Positions 6,559 to 14,688 of a stretch of 21,043 nucleotides of DNA are shown piece after piece. How positions within the stretch are numbered: position 1 is the first letter of the stretch; every line of letters begins with the position of its first letter. This stretch comes from Prevotellaceae bacterium UBA1743 (GTDB lineage Bacteria > Bacteroidota > Bacteroidia > Bacteroidales > Bacteroidaceae), in contig DCHV01000103.1 in the NCBI GenBank assembly GCA_002314945.1, positions 59,024 to 80,066 of the forward strand, read 5' to 3'. The notes beneath the pieces were generated by a model. The model was not told where the DNA came from and did no database searches. It was given only the letters and a program-made list of their open reading frames with translations. The position numbers were made by a program, and so were the translations under genes.

Positions 6559-9135
6559 TTACTTCTCTATCGTGTAGGTGCCTGCCTCGTAGTCCTTGCT
6601 CTCTGTCTCGCCTGGCAGAGTGACTGTGGCGGTAGCGCCCTCGGGAATAGTAAATTTCCATACCCAAACCTCACCCTCGTACTTCCATTCGCTCTGGATA
6701 AGACCAGCTGCGGAAGTGAAGGAGGCATTGACAAAACCGAGGCGCTCGTCGGGAACGGGCTTCATGATGATGTGCTTGAAACCAGGAGCGGCAGTATCGG
6801 TGGAGATACCACAGACGGTCTTCCATATCCATTCGCAGACAGCTCCGTAAGCATAGTGGTTGAAACTGTTCATACCGCTGGGGCCCATTCCTTTCTCTAC
6901 CATGTAACTATTCCAACGTTCCCAAATGGTGGTAGCTCCGTTATCGACGGAATAGAGCCAACTGGGGTTCTTGCGCTGGAAGAGGAGTTCGTAGGCAATA
7001 TCTACCATACCGTTTTCTGTAAGCGTATTCATCAGAATGGAAGTACCGAGGAATCCTGTCTGCAGGCAGTTGTCGTGCTGAGCGAAATTCTCACGCAAGC
7101 GGGTCTTCATAGCTTCGAGTGCCTCTCCCTCTACGAGATGGTTCTTCAGAGCAAAGAGAGCAGGTGTCTGCATTGTGTTGAGGATGGCGGTCTTGAAGGT
7201 TCCGTCCTCGTTGAGGAAGGTAGTCTTCAGGTATTCGCGTGCCTCAGCTACCATAGTTTCGTACTTGGCTGCATCACGTCCTGTAGCAGCTGCCATATCG
7301 CGCATCATACCTGCATCGATAGCCCAATAGGAAGCGCCTAAATAGCTCCAGTAGTCGTATGCCTCGGGCAGTTTGCCATCTGGGCCATCGAATGCGCCAC
7401 TGGCAGATTCGAGGGGTTCGTAGCTGAGCCAGTCAGCCCATTGATAGTCGTTATTCTCAGCAGCCAGAGCTTTGTGGTCATATTTGGTATCGTTGACATG
7501 ATTCATGTATTTCTCCATGGATGCCCAGTTCTCATCTACGATAGCCTTGTCGTCAAACTGCTTCCATATCGTCCAGGGTACGATTACACCTGCATCGGCC
7601 CATCCGAGACGCATCATGTCGTTCAAACTGGCACCATACTGAGCCAGGGGAGCCACTCCCGGGAAACCACCTAAGGGACTCTGAGTGTCGCGCATGTCAC
7701 GCATCCACTTGTGGAAGAAATGGCTGGTATTGGCAAAATAGGTACCTGTCTCGGTAAAGACTTGCGTATCGGCAGTCCATCCAAGACGCTCGTTGCGTTG
7801 CGGGCAGTCGGTAGGTACAGAGAGATAGTTGGAACGCTGTCCCCATACGGTATTCTGAATCAAGCGGTTTACGAGTTCGTTGCCTGTAGTGATAGAACCT
7901 GTCTCGAGATCTTGGGCAATCGAAGTGACGGGAATACTCTTCAAAGTCTTGATAGTCACTTCGTCGGTAGCTGTAATGGATACAAAACGATAGCCGAAGA
8001 ACGTACTGCGAGGACAGAAGGAAACAAAGCCTTGGTCGGCAGCAAAGGTGTATCGGAGAATCATACCTGTCTCGGGAATACGCAGGTTGGTACGATGGCA
8101 GCTTCCTTCAGGACCATCCATACCGCGATTCTTGGCTCCATTGCCATCGTTGAGCAACTCGGCAGGAAGACAGGTGAGACAGGTTCCTTCCTTGGCTTGG
8201 AAGACAAAGGAGGGCACACCAGCACAGTTCTGTCCGAAATCCACCACCAAGGTCTGTCCTGGCTGTACTACCATCTGTTCTCCTGCGGCAAATTCCTTGT
8301 CGATAACAACCTTGCCAAAAGCCTCATCCGTAGCACCTTCCACATCTTTCCATACGTAGGCTTGTACGGGAGAGAGGGCCAGATCGGTACGCTGATAAAC
8401 CTCAGCTCCCACGCAAGGTACTATCTCACCCTGGAACTCGGTATTCTCCTCGGGAGTAGAGAGTTTCTCGGGGGTGTCATATCCCTGTAACTCGCGTGCA
8501 TCATAATCCTCTCCATCAAAGATGGCAGCATGAGTGACAGGACCTGCGATACCAGCCTTCCAATCCTCGAGATTGGTACCAAAGAGGGCTTTGCTACCAT
8601 CGTCGTATGTCAGTTCCAGCACGCCACGGAAAGCGCATTTCTTGCCTGTCATTCCTTCTTGACCACCGCCGGTAATGATTTTATCAGCCCACCATCCAGG
8701 AGTCACCTGGGCAGCCAACGTATTCTCAGCTCCCGCCTTGGTAGCCAATACCGACGTAATGTCGTAGGTGTAGGAAATCTTGGTCTTCTGGAAATGGGTA
8801 AAACCAGGTTTCAGTACCTCCTCGCCGATAAGTTTCCCATTCACATACAGGTCATAGACACCCAGACCTGCTGTCATCCACTTGGCTTGGGTAATCTTCT
8901 TCTCGTTCTTCAACGTAGAGACAAACCAGTTGGCACCATCAGCGGCACGAGTACCATCTACCACCACACCTGTCACTACCGGGGCATCTACGACAGAGAT
9001 CCATTTCGACTGTTCCCAGGCGGCATCTTCCAGCGCCTCGGTACGTACGCCTACTCCACCCTCGGGGGATTGCATACAACTCACCACCATAGTCAGAGCT
9101 ATGGCAGAAGTAATGTTTTTCAGTAAATTTTTCAT
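6559..9135 (-). CDS. Alpha-L-rhamnosidase, GH78, copy B (lipoprotein)
   Basis: Hydrolyses terminal alpha-L-rhamnose; likely periplasmic or membrane-anchored. Seen: 858 aa. A leader ends MVVSC, with C20 the probable lipid anchor and no acidic surface-export stretch after it. The domain order is the same as in copy A: N-terminal beta domains, DCPQRNERLGWTADTQ (443-458) with probable general acid E449 and the conserved Asp D456, then TTIWERW with probable base E739, then a C-terminal beta domain ending in PGETESKDYEAGTY. The Gly often found in the YAYGAVGEW stretch is Cys (C767). The gene is monocistronic by appearance: it has its own promoter at 9168-9198 and a strong terminator just after the stop. 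The two GH78 genes look like an old tandem duplication; most positions agree by eye, with clusters of change around the active-site loops. Confidence 0.94.
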   Translation of the reverse strand: MKNLLKNITSAIALTMVVSCMQSPEGGVGVRTEALEDAAWEQSKWISVVDAPVVTGVVVDGTRAADGANWFVSTLKNEKKITQAKWMTAGLGVYDLYVNGKLIGEEVLKPGFTHFQKTKISYTYDITSVLATKAGAENTLAAQVTPGWWADKIITGGGQEGMTGKKCAFRGVLELTYDDGSKALFGTNLEDWKAGIAGPVTHAAIFDGEDYDARELQGYDTPEKLSTPEENTEFQGEIVPCVGAEVYQRTDLALSPVQAYVWKDVEGATDEAFGKVVIDKEFAAGEQMVVQPGQTLVVDFGQNCAGVPSFVFQAKEGTCLTCLPAELLNDGNGAKNRGMDGPEGSCHRTNLRIPETGMILRYTFAADQGFVSFCPRSTFFGYRFVSITATDEVTIKTLKSIPVTSIAQDLETGSITTGNELVNRLIQNTVWGQRSNYLSVPTDCPQRNERLGWTADTQVFTETGTYFANTSHFFHKWMRDMRDTQSPLGGFPGVAPLAQYGASLNDMMRLGWADAGVIVPWTIWKQFDDKAIVDENWASMEKYMNHVNDTKYDHKALAAENNDYQWADWLSYEPLESASGAFDGPDGKLPEAYDYWSYLGASYWAIDAGMMRDMAAATGRDAAKYETMVAEAREYLKTTFLNEDGTFKTAILNTMQTPALFALKNHLVEGEALEAMKTRLRENFAQHDNCLQTGFLGTSILMNTLTENGMVDIAYELLFQRKNPSWLYSVDNGATTIWERWNSYMVEKGMGPSGMNSFNHYAYGAVCEWIWKTVCGISTDTAAPGFKHIIMKPVPDERLGFVNASFTSAAGLIQSEWKYEGEVWVWKFTIPEGATATVTLPGETESKDYEAGTYTIEK

Positions 9136-9167
9136 AAAAAATTGTGATAATGTATATTATATGGGCA

Positions 9168-9198
9168 CAAATGTACGCACAAAATCACATATCCGCAA
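9168..9198 (-). promoter_or_regulatory. Promoter of GH78 copy B
   Basis: The minus strand has TTG at 9198-9196, a 20-bp spacer, and TACATTTG at 9175-9168, an exact match to the Bacteroidetes -7 consensus TAnnTTTG. The predicted transcript start is about 25-30 nt before the ATG at 9135. Confidence 0.7.
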
Positions 9199-9217
9199 CA
9201 TTCCATCCGACTAATCC

Positions 9218-9232
9218 TGCTAAAAAGTAGCA
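9218..9232. promoter_or_regulatory. Operator-like palindrome between divergent promoters
   Basis: TGCTA-AAAAG-TAGCA is a 5-bp dyad around an A-rich centre. It lies almost midway between the two outward -33 elements (TTG at 9196-9198 and at 9250-9252). That position suits a regulator acting on both promoters, but the dyad is short. Confidence 0.35.
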
Positions 9233-9249
9233 TAAAAGGCATTTTCTTG

Positions 9250-9280
9250 TTGCAAGGTTGGAGGAATATTACTAAATTTG
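9250..9280 (+). promoter_or_regulatory. Promoter of the GDPD/metallophosphatase operon
   Basis: TTG at 9250-9252, a 20-bp spacer, and TAAATTTG at 9273-9280 form a Bacteroidetes-type promoter. It lies over the upstream extension of the reading frame (TTG at 9278), which supports the ATG at 9311 as the real start, with a leader of about 25 nt. Confidence 0.72.
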
Positions 9281-9310
9281 CGTAGTATTCTCACAATAGA
9301 ACAACAAAAT

Positions 9311-10795
9311 ATGCGTAAAACAGCACTATTTTTCTTCTTTCTGCTACCCTTGCTGACATGGGCAGGCAACAAGCACCAGATGACCATCACGGCTCATTCC
9401 GGAGCCTACAACACGCCCGACAACACGATGGAGTTTGTACACACCGCCCTGGCCCTCCGTCCCGACCTGATCGAAATAGATGTACGCCTGCGTCCTGATG
9501 GATCGCTCGCCATCAGTCACGATGCTATTGAATCGAATGACGAAGGGGAAGATATGTCGCTCGTTTTTGAGGCTGTCGCACGAACTAAAATCGGCATCAA
9601 TCTCGACATCAAGCAATCCGAGGCACTCCCGAAACTATATGACCTGCTGAAGAAATACAAACTGACGAAGCAGGTGTATATGACTGGCGTACACGACAAT
9701 GAATGGGAGAAAGCCCAACGTGAATGCCCTGGCATCCCCTATTTTACAGATCTGTCACCCGACACGCTACAGTTAGACAATGCCGACTACTGCAAACAGT
9801 TGTTGTCGAGGCTGAAAGAAACAGGCAGCATGGGCATCAACTGCCACTTCAGCCATGCCAATGCGACCCTGGCACGCCTACTACAGGAAAACGGGTTCCA
9901 GTTGTCTGTATGGACAGTAACCGAGGCACAGGACATTGCCCGCATCCTGGGCATCACCCCCGACAACATCACCAGCCGACGTCCCGACCGTGTGGAGCAG
10001 ATGGCCAATCAACATCGTATAGGAAAGGGAAGCCCGTTCTTCTTCATGCAACTGGCCGATCCACAACTTGGGTTCAATGCCGATGGCTCATCCTCGCTGA
10101 CACCTGCCATAGAACAGTTGGAACGTGCCGTAGAGATTATCAACCGCCTGAAACCACCCTTCGTGATATGCACAGGCGACCTGGTACACGAGCGCCTCAG
10201 CGATGCCGGTGCCGACAAATACAACGAGGTGATGTCGCGTCTGAACAAAAAGACGAGACTCTACACCGTCCCTGGAAATCATGACATCCGCGAACTCACT
10301 CCTGCTGTCTTCGATTTCTACAAACGTCATTATGGCGAAGACCGCTTTGCCTTCCGTCATAAGGGATGTGCCTTCATCGGATTCAACTCCTCCATCATCC
10401 AAGCGGGGGAATCGGAATTGGAGCAGGAACAGTACGCATGGTTGGAGAAGGAACTGAAGAAAGCATCCCGATGCAGAACCATTTTCCTGTTTGACCATGT
10501 GCCTCTGATATGCAAGAGTATGGACGAGCCGAACGATTACCATAACTTCCCGTCATCACTACGTATGAAGTACGTGCAGCTGTTCCGCCAATATGGAGCA
10601 AAAACGATATTGTGTGGCCATCTGCATCGCAACCTCCGTGCCCAAGCCGATGGCGTACAGGTGTTTGCCGCCAGCGCCACAGGCAATCCCTTCGACGGAC
10701 AAGACGGCATGACAATGGTAAAGATAGGCAAGGATTCCTTCGACTATCGCTTTGTCACCCTGAAAGAATACGAAACAATCACAGAAAACAAATAA
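9311..10795 (+). CDS. Secreted GDPD-like / CPPED1-like metallophosphatase fusion
   Basis: Two phosphoesterase domains in one exported protein of 494 aa. A signal peptide (1-18, ending LLTWA) leads into a glycerophosphodiester-phosphodiesterase-like domain (about 24-230): AHSG (28-31), TPDNT, E55-x-D57, H70-D71 and LDIK (98-101). The classic HRG is HSG and PENT is PDNT. A calcineurin-like domain (about 242-485) follows: LADPQLG with D250 (D-P-Q in place of D-x-H, as in CPPED1-type proteins), TGDLVH (288-293), GNHD (322-325), DHVP with H396, and GHLH (436-439). Inferred role: cleave a phosphodiester, then remove the exposed phosphate, outside the cytoplasm. The start at 9311 is chosen because the signal peptide begins there and the promoter lies just upstream; the frame is open back to a TTG at 9278. 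It is cotranscribed with the hydrolase 8 bp downstream. Confidence 0.88.
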   Translation: MRKTALFFFFLLPLLTWAGNKHQMTITAHSGAYNTPDNTMEFVHTALALRPDLIEIDVRLRPDGSLAISHDAIESNDEGEDMSLVFEAVARTKIGINLDIKQSEALPKLYDLLKKYKLTKQVYMTGVHDNEWEKAQRECPGIPYFTDLSPDTLQLDNADYCKQLLSRLKETGSMGINCHFSHANATLARLLQENGFQLSVWTVTEAQDIARILGITPDNITSRRPDRVEQMANQHRIGKGSPFFFMQLADPQLGFNADGSSSLTPAIEQLERAVEIINRLKPPFVICTGDLVHERLSDAGADKYNEVMSRLNKKTRLYTVPGNHDIRELTPAVFDFYKRHYGEDRFAFRHKGCAFIGFNSSIIQAGESELEQEQYAWLEKELKKASRCRTIFLFDHVPLICKSMDEPNDYHNFPSSLRMKYVQLFRQYGAKTILCGHLHRNLRAQADGVQVFAASATGNPFDGQDGMTMVKIGKDSFDYRFVTLKEYETITENK

Positions 10796-10803
10796 CACAG
10801 ATT

Positions 10804-12408
10804 ATGAATACACACAACCACACTCAACAATTCATCACACGAATCACATCCGTTGCATTCTCTCTGCTCACCCTTCTCCCGGCCTCTGCCCAGATACAGG
10901 AACGCGAACGTCCTGCAGAATGGGCCAACCTGATCGAAGGAGGCAAGTTCATGGATCGCATTCTACCCATGCCCAATGGAAAAAAGCAGAAAGGTTTATG
11001 GGGAACAAAGGAGGTTCAGGACCGCTATGTGGATAACGGGTTGGAGAGTAAAGACATCTCCTTCTGGGGAGGAAATATCCTGAAAGACAAGAACGGCAAA
11101 TACCACCTCTATGTAGCAGGATGGCCCGAAAATTCCCCCGAAGGACACATGTTCTGGGGCAATTCAACCGTATTCCATGCCGTGGCAGACAATTCCTTCG
11201 GCCCATTCCATGTAGAGAACACAGTTGGCAAGGGCCACAATCCAGAAGCCTTCCGTCTGCAGGATGGCCGCATCGTGGTGTATGTCATCGACGGATATTA
11301 TATTGCCGACAGCGAAGACAGCAAGGTATGGACATACGGACAGTTCACCTTCGACGACCGCGGACATGACATCATCGAGGGCCTCAGCAACCTCACCTTC
11401 GCTCCACGACAGGATGGTTCCTTCCTGATGGTTTGCCGCGGAGGTGGCATCTGGGTGAGCCGTGACGGACTCTCTCCCTACGAACAGCTCACCGATCATC
11501 GTGTCTATCCCGATGTGGAAGGTTGTTTCGAGGATCCTGTCGTATGGAGGGATTCCCTGCAATATCACCTCATCGTAAACGATTGGCTGGGACGTATTGC
11601 TTTCTATGAGCGTTCCCTCGATGGATTGCATTGGGTGATAGAGCCGGGCGAAGCCTACGTTCCAGGTGTGTCGCGTCACAAGGACGGTAGCGTGGAAGGA
11701 TGGTTCAAGTACGAACGCATAAAGATACGTCAGGATGAGTACGGACGCGCTTGTCAAGCCAATTTTGCCGTCATCGACACACTCAAGGGTGAAGATCAGC
11801 CTTGCGACCGCCACAGTTCCAAGAACATCGCCCTACCCCTCAATCCAGGTATGCGGATGATGGTGACGAACACAGAACCCATCACGGCAAAGACCAAGAA
11901 AGTCATCCTGCGCATACAAGCTGAGGATGGATTCTCTCCCGCCGAGGATCTGAATATCGAGAGCATCCTCTTCGGCAGTTATGAGGATGTCAACTACGGA
12001 CGTGGTGCCAAAGCCATCCGCTCCGAGAAAGATGGTGCCGACCTATTGCTCACCTTCCGCGGAAAGGACTGCCAATGGAGCAAAGACGAATGGGCTCCCA
12101 AAGTAATTGCAAAGAAGAAGGACGGCACCATGGCCTACGGATATGCCCGTCTGCCCTACGTGGATTACACACCAGCCATTCTCTCGGCGAAACGTCCCGA
12201 GGCACAGGGTGACAAGACATTCCGCACAAAAGTCAAGAACTACGGATTGAAGGCATCATTGCCTACCGAAGCAGAACTGTGGAACGGCGATACAATGATA
12301 GGTTCGTCATCCATCCCAGCCCTGGCTCCCTACGATAGTACAGAAGTCACCATACAAGCTGATGCACCCAAGGACGCCAATCTCAAGGTGCGTTTCAAGA
12401 AACCATAA
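10804..12408 (+). CDS. Secreted beta-propeller glycoside hydrolase-like protein (GH43/GH117-like)
   Basis: 534 aa, probably a secreted glycan hydrolase of unassigned family. Seen: a signal peptide (about 1-29, ending LLPASAQ) and repeated propeller-blade segments. SFWGGNILKDKNGKYHLYVAGW is at about 86-107, GHNPEAF at 144-150, GLSNLTFAPRQDGSFLMV at 193-210, and CFEDPVVWRD at 241-250, with an acidic D-P of the type used in GH43-like active sites. From about 360 to 534 an Ig-like or beta-sandwich tail follows (NYGLKASLPTEAELWNG). The real start is ATG 10804, 8 bp after the phosphatase stop; the frame is open further upstream but that part overlaps the phosphatase gene. The architecture resembles propeller proteins found in Bacteroidetes polysaccharide loci. 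The substrate and exact family are not recognisable by eye. Its TAA stop abuts the stop of the opposing gene. Confidence 0.8.
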   Translation: MNTHNHTQQFITRITSVAFSLLTLLPASAQIQERERPAEWANLIEGGKFMDRILPMPNGKKQKGLWGTKEVQDRYVDNGLESKDISFWGGNILKDKNGKYHLYVAGWPENSPEGHMFWGNSTVFHAVADNSFGPFHVENTVGKGHNPEAFRLQDGRIVVYVIDGYYIADSEDSKVWTYGQFTFDDRGHDIIEGLSNLTFAPRQDGSFLMVCRGGGIWVSRDGLSPYEQLTDHRVYPDVEGCFEDPVVWRDSLQYHLIVNDWLGRIAFYERSLDGLHWVIEPGEAYVPGVSRHKDGSVEGWFKYERIKIRQDEYGRACQANFAVIDTLKGEDQPCDRHSSKNIALPLNPGMRMMVTNTEPITAKTKKVILRIQAEDGFSPAEDLNIESILFGSYEDVNYGRGAKAIRSEKDGADLLLTFRGKDCQWSKDEWAPKVIAKKKDGTMAYGYARLPYVDYTPAILSAKRPEAQGDKTFRTKVKNYGLKASLPTEAELWNGDTMIGSSSIPALAPYDSTEVTIQADAPKDANLKVRFKKP

Positions 12409-13389
12409 CTATTTCCCTCCTGGCCAATGCCAGTTGCGAAGGTCGGAGCTCCATGCGATTCCGATGGAAGCATTCTTGTCAAAATCGGTTTGCTCCGTTC
12501 CAGGGCCTGAACCATGGAAGAACAACAGGTACTGCCCTATCTCCGGAATCTGCCTTGCATCAAGAACGGCTCCAGCGGTAAGTCTTCCCTGAGCCCATTC
12601 CCATCCCGGGAGGCCTTGTCCCAAGGTAATAAGGACAGAATCATTCTCCCAATGAAGGAGATCACGACTCGTTTTCAATCCCAGGCCGTTGGCAGGAGAA
12701 TGCATGAGTTTGTAGGCATCTCCATCCACCCATACACACACATTCTCACCTGATTCCGTATTTCCGGCGAATGTCCAGCTACGGAAGTCGTATGTGTAGG
12801 ACATACTCACCCCATTCTGTTTGTAGAAGCACCACCATTTACCCTTCTCATCCTTATCCTGAATCAGATAGGGATCAATCATCCTACCCATATCCTCCTC
12901 GGGCACGTCAGGTCCCTTCACACGGAGAAGTTCCGGCTCGCTCCATTCCTCCAGATCTCTGCTCCGCATCAAGAAGATTCTCGAAGTCTGATCCCCATAT
13001 CTCGGCATCTGGGACACCACATATTCGGGACGAGGATACGTCTGCACACACAAGAGCCATTCATCCCCATATCGTACCACATTTCCAGGACTGCAACAGT
13101 CGAGATTTTGGTCGCGTGGCGTGAGGATGCGCATCTCGCTCCAGAGTTTCAAATCGCGGCTTTTGGAATAGGCTACATAACTGAAGATGCTATCATTCTC
13201 TATACGCACCAGGGTGAAGAACAAATGAAACATTCCGTCCTCATAGAGGATAGCAGGATCGCGATATGCTGTGGAATCATTACCATGGAAGAGCCGTACA
13301 TCATGAAGTGATTCCAGATTCACTTCAGAACTACGAAAGCCTCCCACACAACTACAAAACAGGCAAACTATGACACAATACTTTTTCAT
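12409..13389 (-). CDS. GH43/GH32-like five-bladed propeller lipoprotein
   Basis: 326 aa, probable glycan hydrolase. Seen: a short leader MKKYCVIVCLFCSC with a possible lipid-anchor Cys at 14. Propeller motifs follow: AYRDPAILYEDGMFHLFF (41-58; D44 as candidate base), CCSPGNVVRYGDEWLL (98-113), RMIDPYLIQD (169-178; D172 as candidate pKa modulator), SGEN (213-216; E215 as a candidate acid), and TAGAVLDARQIPEIGQYLLFF (271-291). These are the layout of GH43/GH32-type enzymes. The frame is open another 83 codons upstream, but the leader at the ATG 13389, and a perfect TATATTTG box only six bases before it, mark the true start. It is divergent from the GH29-like gene. Its TAG stop touches the TAA of the convergent gene with no spacer. 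Substrate unknown. Confidence 0.82.
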   Translation of the reverse strand: MKKYCVIVCLFCSCVGGFRSSEVNLESLHDVRLFHGNDSTAYRDPAILYEDGMFHLFFTLVRIENDSIFSYVAYSKSRDLKLWSEMRILTPRDQNLDCCSPGNVVRYGDEWLLCVQTYPRPEYVVSQMPRYGDQTSRIFLMRSRDLEEWSEPELLRVKGPDVPEEDMGRMIDPYLIQDKDEKGKWWCFYKQNGVSMSYTYDFRSWTFAGNTESGENVCVWVDGDAYKLMHSPANGLGLKTSRDLLHWENDSVLITLGQGLPGWEWAQGRLTAGAVLDARQIPEIGQYLLFFHGSGPGTEQTDFDKNASIGIAWSSDLRNWHWPGGK

Positions 13390-13394
13390 GGCTG

Positions 13395-13402
13395 CAAATA
13401 TA
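13395..13402 (-). promoter_or_regulatory. -7 box directly before the propeller gene start
   Basis: The minus strand reads TATATTTG at 13402-13395, an exact TAnnTTTG match that ends five bases before the ATG at 13389. Transcription from this box would start at or next to the A of the ATG. No good -33 match is visible. Confidence 0.55.
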
Positions 13403-13467
13403 CAATAAAAAATACATGAAAAACGAATTAGTCGCAAAAACAACCCACATGTACCGAATAAAAAAGG

Positions 13468-13475
13468 TATCTTTG
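13468..13475 (+). promoter_or_regulatory. -7 box for the GH29-like gene
   Basis: TATCTTTG at 13468-13475, followed by CATCG, is a typical Bacteroidetes -7 element. It sits 20 bp before the ATG at 13496 and would give a leader of about 15 nt. The -33 region has no TTTG. Confidence 0.6.
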
Positions 13476-13495
13476 CATCGTAGATTTTGTAAGAC

Positions 13496-14491
13496 ATGCG
13501 TTGTAACCGTTTTTTCCTTGCCACATTAGGCATTGCCATCCTCTTCGGATGTGGCAAGCCGAAAGATAGTGTGCCCACCGAATGGTTGTACCAAGCGAAG
13601 GTGGGTGCCTTTATGCACTTTCTACCCAATGAGAACAATTTTCATTTGGTGGACTCCTTTGATGTGAACTATCTTGCAAACCAATTGAAGGAAGCCGGAG
13701 TGGGTTACTTCGTACTCACCCTTGGACAGAATTCCGGATACTTCAATGCGCCCAATCCAACGTATGATGCGATAGCAGGCTATGAGGCCGGACAGAAAAC
13801 GTCTACACGCGACCTGCCAATGGAAATGGCACAAGCCCTCAAGGAGAGAGGCATCTCCATGATGCTCTACCTCCCCTCACAGACGCCCAACCGTGACTTG
13901 CAATCTGTGGTAAACTTCGGATTTCCCCACGATGAGATTAACACCGATAGGCAGATAACACCACAGGGAGCCGCCAACTGGGCTAAAGTGATTGCATGGT
14001 GGTCTGCACACTACGGTACACTCGTACGTGGATGGTGGTTTGACGGCAGCTACAGTTGGTGCCAATTTCATGACAGCATTGCCAAGGCCTACGCGGATGC
14101 TGCCAAGTCGGGAAATCCCACATCCATCGTAGCCTTCAATCCCGGAGTGAGACCTGAATGTCAACGCAATGCCGCCACGGAGGACTATACGGCAGGCGAA
14201 GCCAACGATTTCCTGTCGATGCAAGCACACGGGCGCTACACCGACAACCTTCAAACTCATGTACTCACGTACCTCGGTTCAAATTGGGGTGCCCGCGACT
14301 GCCGCATCCCCTTCGAGCAAATTGAGCCATGGCTCACGGCTTTCACCGATTCAGGTGGTGTGGTCACCTTCGATGTGGGTGCCAACTACAATCTGCAGGA
14401 AGGTCCTATCGGAAGCCTATCCTCATCACAGTTGGAGCAACTCAAGCAGATTACCCACTCCGTACGTCGTTCCACTTCCCCTGAACAATAG
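13496..14491 (+). CDS. Short alpha-L-fucosidase-like (GH29-like) lipoprotein
   Basis: 331 aa. Seen: a leader ending LFGC, so C19 is the probable lipid anchor. A TIM-barrel-like domain of GH29 type follows: EWLYQAKVGAFMHF (29-42) corresponds to the family's W-F-x-x-A-K-F-G-I-F-x-H-W start, and LVRGWWFDGSY (177-187) carries D183 at the position of the GH29 nucleophile (WFDG). GSNWGARD and TAFTDSGGVVTFDVG occupy later barrel strands. Odd: the family's KHHDGF motif reads TLGQNSGYF (75-83), and the C-terminal beta-sandwich of full-length GH29 enzymes (usually 430-480 aa) is absent. It may be a related family with a different sugar rather than a true fucosidase. It is divergent from the propeller lipoprotein across 106 bp, which suggests shared control. 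Confidence 0.8.
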   Translation: MRCNRFFLATLGIAILFGCGKPKDSVPTEWLYQAKVGAFMHFLPNENNFHLVDSFDVNYLANQLKEAGVGYFVLTLGQNSGYFNAPNPTYDAIAGYEAGQKTSTRDLPMEMAQALKERGISMMLYLPSQTPNRDLQSVVNFGFPHDEINTDRQITPQGAANWAKVIAWWSAHYGTLVRGWWFDGSYSWCQFHDSIAKAYADAAKSGNPTSIVAFNPGVRPECQRNAATEDYTAGEANDFLSMQAHGRYTDNLQTHVLTYLGSNWGARDCRIPFEQIEPWLTAFTDSGGVVTFDVGANYNLQEGPIGSLSSSQLEQLKQITHSVRRSTSPEQ

Positions 14492-14588
14492 GATACTAAT
14501 CAGGCTGCATTATTGTCAATGAAATTACACGGAAAAGATGGGTTCTCTCTTCCGATTTGTGTTCAAAGTATTTGTAATCTCGAAGTAG
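14492..14588. other. Start of gene-free stretch between convergent genes
   Basis: First part of the 399-bp gap between the GH29-like stop and the ADP-ribosylglycohydrolase-fold stop. No ORF, no hairpin followed by a T-tract, and no promoter were recognised here. The remaining parts hold the repeats listed separately. Confidence 0.5.
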
Positions 14589-14604
14589 GTGACAGAAAAG
14601 TTTA

Positions 14605-14688
14605 GCAATTTTGAGTTAACCTCACTTTTATTTGTCACGATGGTCATTAGTCATTAGTCATTTTCGATTTTTGCAAATTTTGAGTTAA
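14605..14688. repeat. Direct repeat of a GCAATTTTGAGTTAA element
   Basis: GCAATTTTGAGTTAA at 14605-14619 recurs with one extra A at 14673-14688. The second copy lies inside the loop of the 22-bp inverted repeat, the first just outside its left arm. An imperfect dyad GTGACA (14589-14594) / TGTCAC (14633-14638) brackets the first copy. Confidence 0.7.

Noticed and set aside
6484..9126. Long plus-strand open frames (285, 259 and 198 codons) antisense to GH78 copy B
   Set aside because: They mirror the codon structure of a clear GH78 gene on the other strand, have no promoter or family motifs, and comparable frames occur antisense to copy A.
10612..10803. 64-codon extension of the plus-strand propeller hydrolase
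   Set aside because: It lies within the phosphatase coding region in another frame; the signal peptide begins at 10804.
13390..13638. 83-codon N-terminal extension of the propeller lipoprotein
   Set aside because: It would overlap the divergent GH29-like gene and bury the signal sequence. The -7 box and leader support the ATG at 13389.
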